The notes beneath the pieces were generated by a model. It was not told the origin of the DNA. It saw only the letters and a program-made list of their open reading frames with translations, and made no database searches. Position numbers and translations under genes: made by a program. Positions 44,661 to 53,859 of a stretch of DNA of 64,000 bases are shown here, piece after piece (positions within the stretch are counted from its first letter, which is position 1; every line of letters begins with the position of its first letter). Origin of the DNA: Ravibacter sp964559125 (GTDB lineage: Bacteria; Bacteroidota; Bacteroidia; Cytophagales; Spirosomataceae); NCBI GenBank assembly GCA_964559125.1, contig CAZLGW010000024.1, forward strand, positions 1 to 64,000, given 5' to 3'.

Positions 44661-46493
44661 CTATTTTTTTCTTCCTGTTTTACGCTGCGCCTCCTCCTGC
44701 TTCTTCTTGGCTTCTTCCGCAGCCTGCAGCGACTTCTCGATATAATTCCGGAATTTTGACTGTTTCTGGGGCTTTTCCTTAAATTTCCTGCGATTGCTGT
44801 CCAGGATTTCCCGGATTTTGCCATCGTCGACCATCCTTCTGATAATCAACTGCTGCACTATGGTCACGAGGTTGGAAACAAAATAATAAAATGTAAGCCC
44901 CGCGGGAAAGGAATTCAGGAAAAACATAAACATCACAGGCATCACATAGCTTATGTACTTCATATTGATAGGCCCCGGCTGAGCAGGCGTCATCTGGTTG
45001 CTGTAGTAAGCATACCCGATGCTCGACACAGTCATCAAAACAGTAAACAAGCTGAGGTGATTCCCGTAGAAAGGTATCGTAAAGGGAAACTTCAGGAAGG
45101 CGTCATAAGTCGAGAGATCTTTCGCCCATAGAAACGACTGCTGACGAAGTTCGATCAGGTTGGGAAAAAGGAAGAAAAGCGAAAGTAGTATGGGCATAGT
45201 GGCAAGTACCGGTATACATCCGCTCAACGGGCTCACTCCTACCTGCTGATAAAGCTTCATCTGCTCCTGCTGCTGCTTAGCCATATCCTCGGGATACTTA
45301 CCCCTGATCTCCTCGATTTCAGGCGCCAGTACCTTCATCTTGGCCATACTCACATACGATTTGTAGGTAAGGGGCATGAGTATAACCTTAACGATCAGTA
45401 CAAGACAGATGATCAGCAAACCGTAGTTAGAGATGAACCCCTCCAGGAAATTGAACAGCGGTACCAGGAAATACTTATTGACAGGCTTCAGGAAAGCATA
45501 ACCCAGGTATACATTCTGGTCGAAATTTTCAGCCCCTACGAGCTTTAAGGTATGGTAGTCATTCGGACCGAAATAATACTGGTAATTCGCCTTGCCCTTC
45601 TGGATATCAGCAACCGGTATGGTGGTCTCCACATTCATGGTTTTGGCTACCTCAGTGTCGGCCGGATTAACTTTCCCGGTTGCGGTAAATGTCTGGAAGG
45701 GAGTATCTTTTGCAATAAGCCCCGCCAGGAAATACTTGTGCTTGATAGTAAACCATTTGACGGGCTCTTTGGAAGTTTCATCCAGCATCCCGTCTGCGGA
45801 AATCCCCAGGTCGTCGAGCTCATCAGTATAATAGTTAACCGTAACAACCTTCCGGTTCTCCTGCATATCATTCTCCAGCTGAAGCATGTCGTTGGTCCAT
45901 GCAAACCTCAGCGATTTGTCATATTGCCCCGCGCCGGAAGAAGATCTGATGCCGTAGTCTATAAGATAGCCCGATCCGCGGATCAGGTAGGACTGTTCCA
46001 CCCATTGATCGTTGGGAAGCCTGTGCCTGAAATTCAGGCTCAGTGAATCCGCTTCCCCCAGCTCTATCTCGCCTTTCGTTTCCGACTCAAACCAGGAGTT
46101 GGCCAGGTTCAAAGTACCGGATTCCAACGGGAATTCAAGCTGGTAGCGGTTATGCCCTTCTGCAATCAGGAACAGGTCCTTCTGGTCGTAAGTCTTATAA
46201 TCATTTAGTTTCAGCTCTTTGATAACTCCTCCTTTTTCGGTAAAAACAACCCGGAGATCTTTGGTTTTGATCTTTATATCAGAAAAGGTAACAGGAGCAG
46301 GCGTAAGACTGTCCCCTGCCTGTACCGAGGCTGAATCTGTTGTAAAAGGCAGGTCGGTTTCCCGGCCCGCGGTATCTGTTGTCTGTTGGGAAGTTTCATG
46401 AACCACCTGCTGCTCTGGCGCAGGGGACATGTAGGTAATCCCGATCATTAACAAAAAAATAAGTACTATTCCTATAATATGGTTTCTATCCAT
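44661..46493 (-). CDS. yidC: Membrane protein insertase YidC
   Basis: A 610-residue insertase. An N-terminal membrane anchor (about 5-22) precedes the large P1 periplasmic beta-super-sandwich domain (about 60-345). The conserved five-helix core follows (about 350-570), with LVLIVKVILMPLTYKSYVSM, QVGVSPLSGCIPVLATMPI and YYFVSNLVTIVQQ. The C-terminal tail is highly basic, as in Bacteroidota homologues that bind ribosomes. It inserts and folds inner-membrane proteins with or without SecYEG. It follows pyrG by 88 bases on the same strand. Confidence 0.97.
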   Translation of the reverse strand: MDRNHIIGIVLIFLLMIGITYMSPAPEQQVVHETSQQTTDTAGRETDLPFTTDSASVQAGDSLTPAPVTFSDIKIKTKDLRVVFTEKGGVIKELKLNDYKTYDQKDLFLIAEGHNRYQLEFPLESGTLNLANSWFESETKGEIELGEADSLSLNFRHRLPNDQWVEQSYLIRGSGYLIDYGIRSSSGAGQYDKSLRFAWTNDMLQLENDMQENRKVVTVNYYTDELDDLGISADGMLDETSKEPVKWFTIKHKYFLAGLIAKDTPFQTFTATGKVNPADTEVAKTMNVETTIPVADIQKGKANYQYYFGPNDYHTLKLVGAENFDQNVYLGYAFLKPVNKYFLVPLFNFLEGFISNYGLLIICLVLIVKVILMPLTYKSYVSMAKMKVLAPEIEEIRGKYPEDMAKQQQEQMKLYQQVGVSPLSGCIPVLATMPILLSLFFLFPNLIELRQQSFLWAKDLSTYDAFLKFPFTIPFYGNHLSLFTVLMTVSSIGYAYYSNQMTPAQPGPINMKYISYVMPVMFMFFLNSFPAGLTFYYFVSNLVTIVQQLIIRRMVDDGKIREILDSNRRKFKEKPQKQSKFRNYIEKSLQAAEEAKKKQEEAQRKTGRKK

Positions 46494-46581
46494 TTAACTT
46501 AACCTGATTAAACCCCTCATCCGGTGGTCCCTGAACACTGTGTTACTTAATAAGGAGGCAAAATTACATTATTTTCCCAAT

Positions 46582-48222
46582 CTATCTGGCCTGTCTTTTG
46601 AGATGATGCTCCAGCGAGTATTTTACAAAACTTACAAATAAGGGATGAGGATTCAGCACGGTGCTTTTCAGCTCCGGATGAAACTGGACGCCGATGAAAA
46701 ACGGGTGATTTTCCAGCTCCACTATCTCAACAAGGCTATTGTCCGGGTTAAGGCCCGCTGCCTTCATACCGGCTTTTTCAAAAAGATCGAGATAGCTGTT
46801 GTTGAATTCATAACGGTGCCTGTGGCGCTCGGAAATATGCTGCTTTCCGTATATGCTGAATGCCAGCGATCCTTTTTTGAGCTTACAGTTGAACGCGCCC
46901 AATCGCATGGTTCCCCCTTTGTTTGTTACATTTTTCTGATCTTCCATCAGCGATATGACGGGATCGGCAGTTTTTTCATTCATTTCCGTCGAATGCGCCT
47001 CGGTCAGTCCCAATACATTTCTTGCGAACTCGATCACGGCCATTTGCATCCCCAGGCAGATACCGAAAAACGGAATACCCTGTTCCCGTACGTACTTGAT
47101 GGCTTCTATTTTCCCATCGATCCCTCTTTCCCCGAAGCCGGGCGCTACAAGTACCCCGTCGAGATCCGAAAACAGTTGCTCCACATTATCTGTTTTGAGC
47201 GACTCTGAATGGATCCATTCGATCTCCACCTTTGTTTCGTTCATCGCCCCTGCATGAATAAACGATTCGATGATCGACTTGTAGGCGTCGCGGAGCTCCA
47301 CGTACTTACCGACCAACCCGATCCTGATCGTATGCTTGGGGTATTTGAGGCGGGAAAGGAAAGTTTCCCAGTCTTTCAGATCCGCATCCTTCTCGGAGTA
47401 AAGATCCAGCATATACAAAGCGCGCTGGTCAAGCCGCTCCTGGCGCATAAGCATCGGCACATCATATATTGTCGGCGCATCCATTGCCTCTATCACCGAG
47501 CTTTCCTGGACATTGCAAAAACGTGCGATTTTATTTCTCAGTTCGTGGGGCAGATGGTGCTCGGTCCTGCACACCAGTATGTCGGGCTGAAGACCGGCCT
47601 CATTCATCAGCTTTACGGAATGTTGTGTAGGCTTTGTTTTAAGCTCGCCGGCCGACCTGAGATAGGGCACCAGCGTAAGATGGACGATCAGCGTATCCTG
47701 TTTTTCCATCTCAAATTTGATCTGCCGCACCGTTTCTATGAAAGGCAGCGACTCTATATCTCCTATACACCCTCCTATCTCCGTAATCACGATGTCATAT
47801 TCCCCGGTTTTCCCGAGAAGGAGCATATTCCGCTTGATCTCATCGGTGATATGGGGAACTACCTGGACGGTTTTACCAAGGTAAGCCCCCTCTCTTTCCT
47901 TCGTGATAACGTTATAATAGATGCGGCCGGTAGTGACGTTGTTGGCCTGGGAAGTACTGACATTCAGAAACCTTTCGTAATGTCCCAGATCCAGGTCGGT
48001 CTCGGCGCCGTCGTCTGTCACATAGCATTCGCCATGTTCATACGGGTTGAGAGTCCCCGGGTCAACATTGATATAAGGATCGAATTTTTGAATGGTAACC
48101 GAGAATCCCCGCGATTGGAGAAGCTTGGCTAAAGAGGAGGCAATGATTCCCTTGCCCAAAGAAGATGTTACACCGCCCGTAACAAATATATACTTTGCGG
48201 TCTTTTGCTTTTTGGAAGCCAT
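46582..48222 (-). CDS. pyrG: CTP synthase
   Basis: A 546-residue enzyme that makes CTP from UTP, ATP and glutamine. The synthetase domain covers about 1-275, with KYIFVTGGVTSSLGKGI, then PYINVDPGTLNPYEHGE and DDGAETDLDLGHYERF. The class I glutamine amidotransferase domain covers about 300-540, with nucleophile Cys in GICLGMQMAV and His-Glu in FHPELKS. The length is as usual. A TAACTTTG box lies 33 bases upstream. yidC follows on the same strand. Confidence 0.97.
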   Translation of the reverse strand: MASKKQKTAKYIFVTGGVTSSLGKGIIASSLAKLLQSRGFSVTIQKFDPYINVDPGTLNPYEHGECYVTDDGAETDLDLGHYERFLNVSTSQANNVTTGRIYYNVITKEREGAYLGKTVQVVPHITDEIKRNMLLLGKTGEYDIVITEIGGCIGDIESLPFIETVRQIKFEMEKQDTLIVHLTLVPYLRSAGELKTKPTQHSVKLMNEAGLQPDILVCRTEHHLPHELRNKIARFCNVQESSVIEAMDAPTIYDVPMLMRQERLDQRALYMLDLYSEKDADLKDWETFLSRLKYPKHTIRIGLVGKYVELRDAYKSIIESFIHAGAMNETKVEIEWIHSESLKTDNVEQLFSDLDGVLVAPGFGERGIDGKIEAIKYVREQGIPFFGICLGMQMAVIEFARNVLGLTEAHSTEMNEKTADPVISLMEDQKNVTNKGGTMRLGAFNCKLKKGSLAFSIYGKQHISERHRHRYEFNNSYLDLFEKAGMKAAGLNPDNSLVEIVELENHPFFIGVQFHPELKSTVLNPHPLFVSFVKYSLEHHLKRQAR

Positions 48223-48254
48223 CAGACGAATGCTATTATTTTGATTACGGGATA

Positions 48255-48262
48255 CAAAGTTA
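48255..48262 (-). promoter_or_regulatory. Candidate -7 box of the pyrG-yidC operon
   Basis: TAACTTTG on the minus strand matches TAnnTTTG and ends 32 bases before the pyrG start. The -33 region lacks TTTG. Confidence 0.4.
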
Positions 48263-48311
48263 GGCTATTTTCAGTTATCATTGCTGCTCAGTTATAAGAA
48301 TCATTTGTAAA

Positions 48312-48857
48312 ATGGCAAATCTGACAATCCATGCCACTACTGTACTCGGGGTACTCCATAACGGTACGGTATCTGTAGGCGCTGACGGCCAGGCTACCAT
48401 GGGGAATACCGTAGCAAAAAGCAACGTCCAGAAAGTAAGAAAGCTTCAAAACGGGAAGATCCTTGCCGGCTTTGCAGGAAGCACAGCCGATGCTTTTACC
48501 CTTATAGAAAAATTTGAGGAGAAACTTAACGCATTCGGAGGCAACATGAAACGCGGCGCTATCGAACTGGCCAAGGAGTGGCGGACAGACCGCTACCTGA
48601 GGAAGCTGGAAGCCATGCTGATCGTAGCCAATGCATCGGAAATGCTGGTTATTTCGGGCACCGGGGATGTACTTGAGCCCGAAAACGGGATCGCAGCGAT
48701 CGGATCGGGCGGCAACTACGCTTTATCGGCGGCAACTGCCCTGAAAAAGCATGCAAGCCATCTTACCGCTACAGAGATCGTAAAAGAAGGCCTGACCATA
48801 GCGGCAGACCTCTGCATTTATACCAATCACAATTTTGTTATCGAAGAACTTCATTGA
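48312..48857 (+). CDS. hslV: ATP-dependent protease subunit HslV
   Basis: A 181-residue beta-subunit-like peptidase of the HslVU protease. Removal of the first residues exposes the catalytic Thr9 of ATTVLGVLHNG. The Gly-rich KILAGFAGSTADA, then IGSGGNYALSAATAL, and the C-terminal IYTNHNFVIEEL are conserved. It needs the HslU unfoldase, which is not encoded next to it. The HslU gene is usually adjacent in Proteobacteria but is often separated in Bacteroidota. Confidence 0.95.
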   Translation: MANLTIHATTVLGVLHNGTVSVGADGQATMGNTVAKSNVQKVRKLQNGKILAGFAGSTADAFTLIEKFEEKLNAFGGNMKRGAIELAKEWRTDRYLRKLEAMLIVANASEMLVISGTGDVLEPENGIAAIGSGGNYALSAATALKKHASHLTATEIVKEGLTIAADLCIYTNHNFVIEELH

Positions 48858-48875
48858 ACAGCCGGGAGCTTAATC

Positions 48876-50642
48876 TTACCTGATCAGCACAAAATTACCG
48901 GTATGGACGATCAAATGACCGTCATGCCTCTCTGCTATTACCTTGAATGCGAAAGCGCCCGGGTTGACCGGCCTCCCGCGATAGTTGCCGTCCCAACCGT
49001 CGGCGGGGTTCCCAACCGGAAAATCTTCCTTCATAAAGATTATCTCTCCCCAACGGTTGTAAACAATAAATTCCCTGATGCTTCTTACACAATCTCCCCC
49101 CATTGCATAAAAGGTTTCGTTGGAGCCGTCGCGGTCGGGGGTGAAAGCGCCAGGCAGAGTCACGTCGCACAAACGTACCAGGATTCTATATTTTCTTTCC
49201 AACGGACATCTGTTGTTGTCGGTAGAAGTAACGAGACGGTAAACGGTACTTTTCTCCGGTTTCGCCTCCACAACCGGGCAATCCTGACAGGATAGCCCCT
49301 CGGAAGGCGTCCAAGTCACCTGGTATCGTCCGGCAGGCGTTACGGTCCCATCCAACGATACCCCCTCTCCCTGTACAATTACAAACGACGAATCGGTAGA
49401 GACGTACCTGAAGTCATCGACCGACACGTGGGTCGTCACAATACTGTCGCATTGTACTCCCCTATTGATTACCACTATATGAGTCCCGGGCTCGGCTAAC
49501 AAAGAATCACCGACTTTCAGGACTTCTCCCATACAGATCCTGACGGCCTGTTCACTATATACGGTCTTATTCACTTTCAGATTCAGGTATACCGTACTGT
49601 CGCAGAGGGAAGTCGAACGAACTTTCCGGACATAGCTTCCCGGTTCAAAATAAGTGGTATCTCCCACCCTGATGCCCGTTCCCTCGCAAACAGTCTCCTC
49701 CAGCCTCGCTTCCGTTTCGCGGTATGCAAGCTTGTAGGTCAGCTGAACTGTACAGCTTTCATCCAGACTCGAATAAGGTAACAATTTTACATCGTGTTGA
49801 TCTCCCGGCAGCGCAGGCACTTTATTAATTTCACCGGTAGCTCCGTTGCTCCAGTTATATGCCGCAAAACCCGTGGGTGCTCTTAAAGCTATCATCCCGT
49901 CGTCGTCAGGGCATCCTGATACAGTTCCTATCTCAGACCTGAAACATTCCGCGTCAAAATAGGCATATCCAAAATGCCCGCGCTGAGTACAGCCGTGTAC
50001 CGTCACTACAATTGTGATACGCCTCCCGATACTGTTTCTTAAGTCGATCGCCCCTTTTGTCCAGTTCCTGTATTGCAGGTCACCCTGAGATTTAAAACCG
50101 TTGACGGTATTCGTACCTTCCAGCTGAATGTCATAACTGCTGCACGGCAACTCGTTTCCTGACTCATCAAAAATCAGGATATTAAATCCCGGCTTCTGGT
50201 AAGGAGCATGACTGGCAATACTATTACCGCCCGTAGTATTTTGAAGAATAACCGCAAACTGGTACTGAAAAAGAGAGTTATCTGTCGTAACCTGGTATTG
50301 TGTAGAAATCCTGGTAAACCTTGTGCCCGTATTGGTGTTGCCAATCCTGATAGAATGAGTGCTGCCCGGAGCCACCATCGGGATTGCTTCATCCCGGATT
50401 TTAGGATCGTCGCCGTCCGATAGTTTTGTAATGTAGTGCTCACTATCGCGGGTCCCCGTTGTTTCATTGATAAAAATAGTCTTCTGGTTTTGATCCGTGG
50501 CTGTTCCGTAAGTCAGTTTCCAACCGGTGGTAGTACCGGTCTCAAAGCCTATATTGTCACACCCGGTCTGAGCATGTAACCGGATACTTATGAAATAAAA
50601 CTGAAATGTTGTGAGATAAACGACCGTAAACAGTTTCTTCAT
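48876..50642 (-). CDS. Large exported protein with T9SS type B (gliding-motility C-terminal) domain
   Basis: A 588-residue protein, counted from the Met of MKKLFTVVYL at 50642. A signal peptide runs to about residue 24. The N-terminal two-thirds are beta-rich: a jelly-roll-like domain, then repeats with CEGTGIRVGDTTYFEPGSYV and a parallel CMGEVLKVGDSLLAEPGT. The last 90 residues match the gliding-motility-associated C-terminal domain, with LPGAFTPDRDGSNETF, then VYNRWGEIIF and DGWDGNYRGRPVNPGAFAFK. That domain marks export by the type IX secretion system and surface attachment. Its ligand is unknown. Confidence 0.85.
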   Translation of the reverse strand: MKKLFTVVYLTTFQFYFISIRLHAQTGCDNIGFETGTTTGWKLTYGTATDQNQKTIFINETTGTRDSEHYITKLSDGDDPKIRDEAIPMVAPGSTHSIRIGNTNTGTRFTRISTQYQVTTDNSLFQYQFAVILQNTTGGNSIASHAPYQKPGFNILIFDESGNELPCSSYDIQLEGTNTVNGFKSQGDLQYRNWTKGAIDLRNSIGRRITIVVTVHGCTQRGHFGYAYFDAECFRSEIGTVSGCPDDDGMIALRAPTGFAAYNWSNGATGEINKVPALPGDQHDVKLLPYSSLDESCTVQLTYKLAYRETEARLEETVCEGTGIRVGDTTYFEPGSYVRKVRSTSLCDSTVYLNLKVNKTVYSEQAVRICMGEVLKVGDSLLAEPGTHIVVINRGVQCDSIVTTHVSVDDFRYVSTDSSFVIVQGEGVSLDGTVTPAGRYQVTWTPSEGLSCQDCPVVEAKPEKSTVYRLVTSTDNNRCPLERKYRILVRLCDVTLPGAFTPDRDGSNETFYAMGGDCVRSIREFIVYNRWGEIIFMKEDFPVGNPADGWDGNYRGRPVNPGAFAFKVIAERHDGHLIVHTGNFVLIR

Positions 50643-50735
50643 AGTAAAAGATTTCACCTGTTTTCGGGTATTATACGCAACTCCGCTTATCCGTGTTGCA
50701 AACCGGATCAACAATTCAGGCCTCAAACAATACAA

Positions 50736-50774
50736 AAGACGGGAGGGGAACTGGGCTTCCCCTCCCGGCCGTCT
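50736..50774 (-). terminator. Terminator of the SulP gene
   Basis: CGGGAGGGGAA and TTCCCCTCCCG form a perfect 11-bp stem with a six-base loop, further flanked by AAGAC/GTCTT. The minus strand ends in CTTTTGTAT. It lies 34 bases past the SulP stop codon. Confidence 0.8.
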
Positions 50775-50807
50775 TAAATGCGCATTGCCGGGATTGCAAT
50801 ACTCTTT

Positions 50808-52385
50808 CTAATGCCCTCCTACTGAATTTACTCCCACAATCCCTTTTGTCTCTACCGTAATATTACGGGTCGGGGCCGTATGGTTCTTGAAATTCTGAAT
50901 GATCTCCAGCACATCGTAGTCTATATCCAGCGACCTGCGGCCGTCTATTACTACAGTGGAGTTTTTAGGAATGTTATCCAGGGTGAGACCGATGCTTCCC
51001 TTGTTCAGGAAGGTAACTTCCTCAGACAATACGATGGTAATAACCTCTCCGGTCTGATCCTTTTCCTTTCTGTAAGAATAGGAATGTTTGTAATTCCTTC
51101 TCAGGATAAAATAAATCGCTACCACCATCCCTATTGCAATACCTTTCAGCAGGTCGGTTACCAGTATCGCCGTTACCGTAACTACAAAGGGTATGAACTG
51201 CTCCCATCCGAGCTTGTACATGCCTTTAAACAATGAAGGCTTGGCAAGCTTGTAGCCGACCAGCAGCAGGATGGCTGCCAGGGTTGAAAGTGGTATCTGG
51301 TTTAGAAACCTCGGGATAAGAATAACCGACACCAGGAGCAGAAGACCGTGTATTATGGTAGACAACCTTGTTTTACCACCCGCTTCTATGTTAGCCGAGC
51401 TCCGGACGATCACCTGTGTAATGGGAAGCCCCCCGATCAACCCGGAAGTGAGATTTCCCAATCCCTGGGCAACCAGCTCCCGGTTAGTGGGCGTATTTCG
51501 CTTATAGGGATCCAATTTATCGGTAGCTTCGACCGACAGCAGAGACTCCAGGCTTGCGACGATAGCCAGTGTGATAGCGACTGTATAAACCGCCGGATTG
51601 GTAATGGCCGACCAGTCGGGCATCCTGAAGAAACCGAAAAATTCCTCCGCGCTGCCGGCTACCGGAAGCTGTACCAGGTGCTGCCCGGTGACAGCGAGTT
51701 CTGGCGCCAGGTACAGGAAAATAGTATTGATCCCTATACCAATCAAAACGACTACCAGAGCGCCCGGAACAAACTTAAACAAACCGAAAGACTTCATAAA
51801 AGGCCGGTCAAACAGCAGCAGCGCAGCAAGAGAGATTACCGAAATGATAATAGCTCCTGTTGTGCTGTATTTGACCGCATACCAAAGCTCGGTAAAGGTA
51901 TTGTTTCCCTCTGCCGAGTCAAATGCCTGATTTCCCATAAATTCGGCATCAAAACCCAATGCATGCGGTATCTGCTTCAGTACCAGGATGAGGCCGATAG
52001 CGGCCAGCATCCCTTTGATCACCGAAGAGGGAAAATAATAACCGATGATACCTGCTTTGAGGAACCCTGCCAGTATCTGCAAAAGTCCGGCCAGAACAAC
52101 AGCCAGGAGAAAAGCCTCAAAACTTCCCAGTTCCGATATCGCATTCAATACGATGACCACCAGACCGGCAGCCGGTCCGGCAACTCCAAGCGCCGACTTG
52201 CTCGCCATTCCTACTACTATACCTCCGACTATTCCGGCGATAAGGCCTGAGAAAAGGAGATCCGGTCGGCCGGTGGATGCCAGCGCCACCCCGAGACAAA
52301 GCGGGAGCGCAACCAGTGAAACGACTATTCCTGCGGGGAAGTCTGACTTCAAATTAGCCAGTAACCTGTTTATCTTGAAAGACAT
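50808..52385 (-). CDS. SulP-family anion (probably bicarbonate) transporter
   Basis: A 525-residue permease of the SLC26/SulP family. The N-terminal signature DFPAGIVVSLVALPLCLGVA is present. About twelve to fourteen helices reach to residue 425, and a C-terminal STAS-like domain occupies about 440-520, with VTFLNKGSIGLTLDNIPKNS and VVIDGRRSLDIDYDVLEII. SulP members move sulfate, bicarbonate or dicarboxylates. The gene is followed upstream on the same strand, 93 bases away, by a beta-carbonic anhydrase gene. That pairing is typical of bicarbonate uptake (BicA-like) systems and favours bicarbonate here. Confidence 0.88.
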   Translation of the reverse strand: MSFKINRLLANLKSDFPAGIVVSLVALPLCLGVALASTGRPDLLFSGLIAGIVGGIVVGMASKSALGVAGPAAGLVVIVLNAISELGSFEAFLLAVVLAGLLQILAGFLKAGIIGYYFPSSVIKGMLAAIGLILVLKQIPHALGFDAEFMGNQAFDSAEGNNTFTELWYAVKYSTTGAIIISVISLAALLLFDRPFMKSFGLFKFVPGALVVVLIGIGINTIFLYLAPELAVTGQHLVQLPVAGSAEEFFGFFRMPDWSAITNPAVYTVAITLAIVASLESLLSVEATDKLDPYKRNTPTNRELVAQGLGNLTSGLIGGLPITQVIVRSSANIEAGGKTRLSTIIHGLLLLVSVILIPRFLNQIPLSTLAAILLLVGYKLAKPSLFKGMYKLGWEQFIPFVVTVTAILVTDLLKGIAIGMVVAIYFILRRNYKHSYSYRKEKDQTGEVITIVLSEEVTFLNKGSIGLTLDNIPKNSTVVIDGRRSLDIDYDVLEIIQNFKNHTAPTRNITVETKGIVGVNSVGGH

Positions 52386-52478
52386 GAAGATCTTGTTAAC
52401 TTAAATTTAATCATTTAACAATCGGGCTCACCCGGTAAAATTTTTCATGGCTGATCAGGTGAGCTATCCGGGCTGCCT

Positions 52479-53138
52479 TTAAGCAGCTCCGGAAGATGCG
52501 GGTGGAGGGCTGAAAACGTATACTTCGTCTAAAGCCGCGACATCGCCCACTGACACATTCAGGTTTTGAAGAAGGCCGTTTTTGATATCGTATACGAGCC
52601 CGTGAATATGCAGCTTGCGTTTATTTGTCCATGCATTCTGGACAATCGAGGTTTTTGAAAGATTAAACACCTGTTCTTCCACATTCAGCTCCACCAACCG
52701 GTTACTTTTCAGAACAGGGTCTGCAATACCGTCCAGCTCTTCTTTATGGAGCCTGACTACATCCTTTATATTGCGGAGCCAGTTGTCGATCAACCCTACC
52801 TGCTGATTCCCGAGGGCGGCATTTACGCCTCCGCATCCGTAATGTCCTACCACCATCACGTGCTCTACCTGCAGCACATTTACTGAATAGTCGAGAACGC
52901 TCAGCAGGTTCATGTCAGTATGGATTACCATATTGGCTATATTCCTGTGAACAAAAATCTCACCCGATTCTGTGCCGGTAACCTCATTGGCGGGCACCCG
53001 GCTGTCGGAACATCCGATCCAGAGGAAATTCGGCGTCTGCCCTTTGGATAACTTCTCGAAATACTGGGGATCCTGCTCCAATTTACTTTGAACCCACTTT
53101 TCGTTATTTATAAATAACTGTTTGAATGACTTAGCCAT
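52479..53138 (-). CDS. Beta-class carbonic anhydrase
   Basis: A 219-residue zinc enzyme that interconverts CO2 and bicarbonate. The zinc ligands are Cys43 and Asp45 in CSDSRVP, and His99 and Cys102 in HYGCGG. The set and the length match the Can/plant-type beta class. Next downstream on the same strand is the SulP transporter, so the two probably act as a bicarbonate supply unit for carboxylases. No signal peptide is present, so the enzyme is cytoplasmic. Confidence 0.93.
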   Translation of the reverse strand: MAKSFKQLFINNEKWVQSKLEQDPQYFEKLSKGQTPNFLWIGCSDSRVPANEVTGTESGEIFVHRNIANMVIHTDMNLLSVLDYSVNVLQVEHVMVVGHYGCGGVNAALGNQQVGLIDNWLRNIKDVVRLHKEELDGIADPVLKSNRLVELNVEEQVFNLSKTSIVQNAWTNKRKLHIHGLVYDIKNGLLQNLNVSVGDVAALDEVYVFSPPPASSGAA

Positions 53139-53302
53139 AACCTAAAATTGTTATCAGGGTTTGAAAAACTCTTAAATAGTGGGAATGGCACGAAGCTAAC
53201 AGGCCGGAAACAGACCGGGTAGCATCGTTAAAGCCGGGCGAAATACAGCAAAATGCAGCAAAATCGCCGGACAGACAATCCCAAAACAATCGATAGGAAA
53301 AA

Positions 53303-53614
53303 CTAAGCCCGTTCGGGAGGCGGGGCCACCATGGAGATAGAAGCTTCCATAGTACCCGAAGAATTGTAGGCAGAATTGAGAGGAGAAAACATAGCGAACG
53401 GCGCTATGGTAAAATAATTACTGTGACATATCACGTCCTCCTCTATAAAGGATGGCACGACCCGGGATTTGCCCGTTTCATCTTCTCCATCCAAAACTAA
53501 TGTACAACTCAGCTTGCCTTTCACAAGCAATGAGCTCACTGTCCCGGTCATTACACCGAGAAAGTATAGCGTCATTAAGACATAGCTGAGTTGTCGCAGA
53601 AATTTCACATTCAA
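53303..53614 (-). CDS. Hypothetical exported 103-aa protein
   Basis: A 103-residue protein with an uncleaved or cleaved N-terminal hydrophobic helix (about 8-30; YVLMTLYFLGVMTGTVSSLL), then a short domain with two Cys and many Ser, Ala and Pro near the end. It starts with TTG, or GTG six bases later. I do not recognise a family. It lies upstream of carbonic anhydrase on the same strand at 164 bases and downstream of a 36-aa membrane peptide, so a shared transcript is possible. Confidence 0.45.
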   Translation of the reverse strand: MNVKFLRQLSYVLMTLYFLGVMTGTVSSLLVKGKLSCTLVLDGEDETGKSRVVPSFIEEDVICHSNYFTIAPFAMFSPLNSAYNSSGTMEASISMVAPPPERA

Positions 53615-53661
53615 AATATTAAAGTAATTCAGGATGCGGCCGGTTACCCGGACGAAGTCGA

Positions 53662-53772
53662 TTACCCTTTGGGATTATACCCTCTTTCATGCCTTTCGAG
53701 CCAACGCCCTACCAGGAATGCCGAGGTTAATAAAACCACATAAAAGACGATCATTACGATAGTCATGTACAT
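53662..53772 (-). CDS. Small 36-aa membrane peptide
   Basis: A short frame encodes one hydrophobic helix (TIVMIVFYVVLLTSAFLVG) followed by a basic tail (RWLERHERGYNPKG). Hydrophobic helix plus a positive, cytosolic end is the shape of a real small membrane protein. It lies 48 bases upstream of the 103-aa gene. No known family by eye. Confidence 0.4.
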   Translation of the reverse strand: MYMTIVMIVFYVVLLTSAFLVGRWLERHERGYNPKG

Positions 53773-53859
53773 AACGAAAAAATATTAATTTGACCTTTTA
53801 CAAAAATAAAACAAAAAAAACTAAGTATCTATCCCTTTAACAGGATATTAACAAAAAAA

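Noticed and set aside
47209..48132. A 307-codon frame opposite pyrG
   Set aside because: Antisense shadow of the CTP synthase gene; no start context or family match.
51348..52250. A 300-codon frame opposite the SulP gene
   Set aside because: Antisense shadow, low-complexity Gln/Arg-rich translation.
53225..53265. Tandem CAGCAAAAT pair as a repeat array
   Set aside because: Only two imperfect units; no CRISPR or iteron structure. No CRISPR array was seen anywhere in the window.
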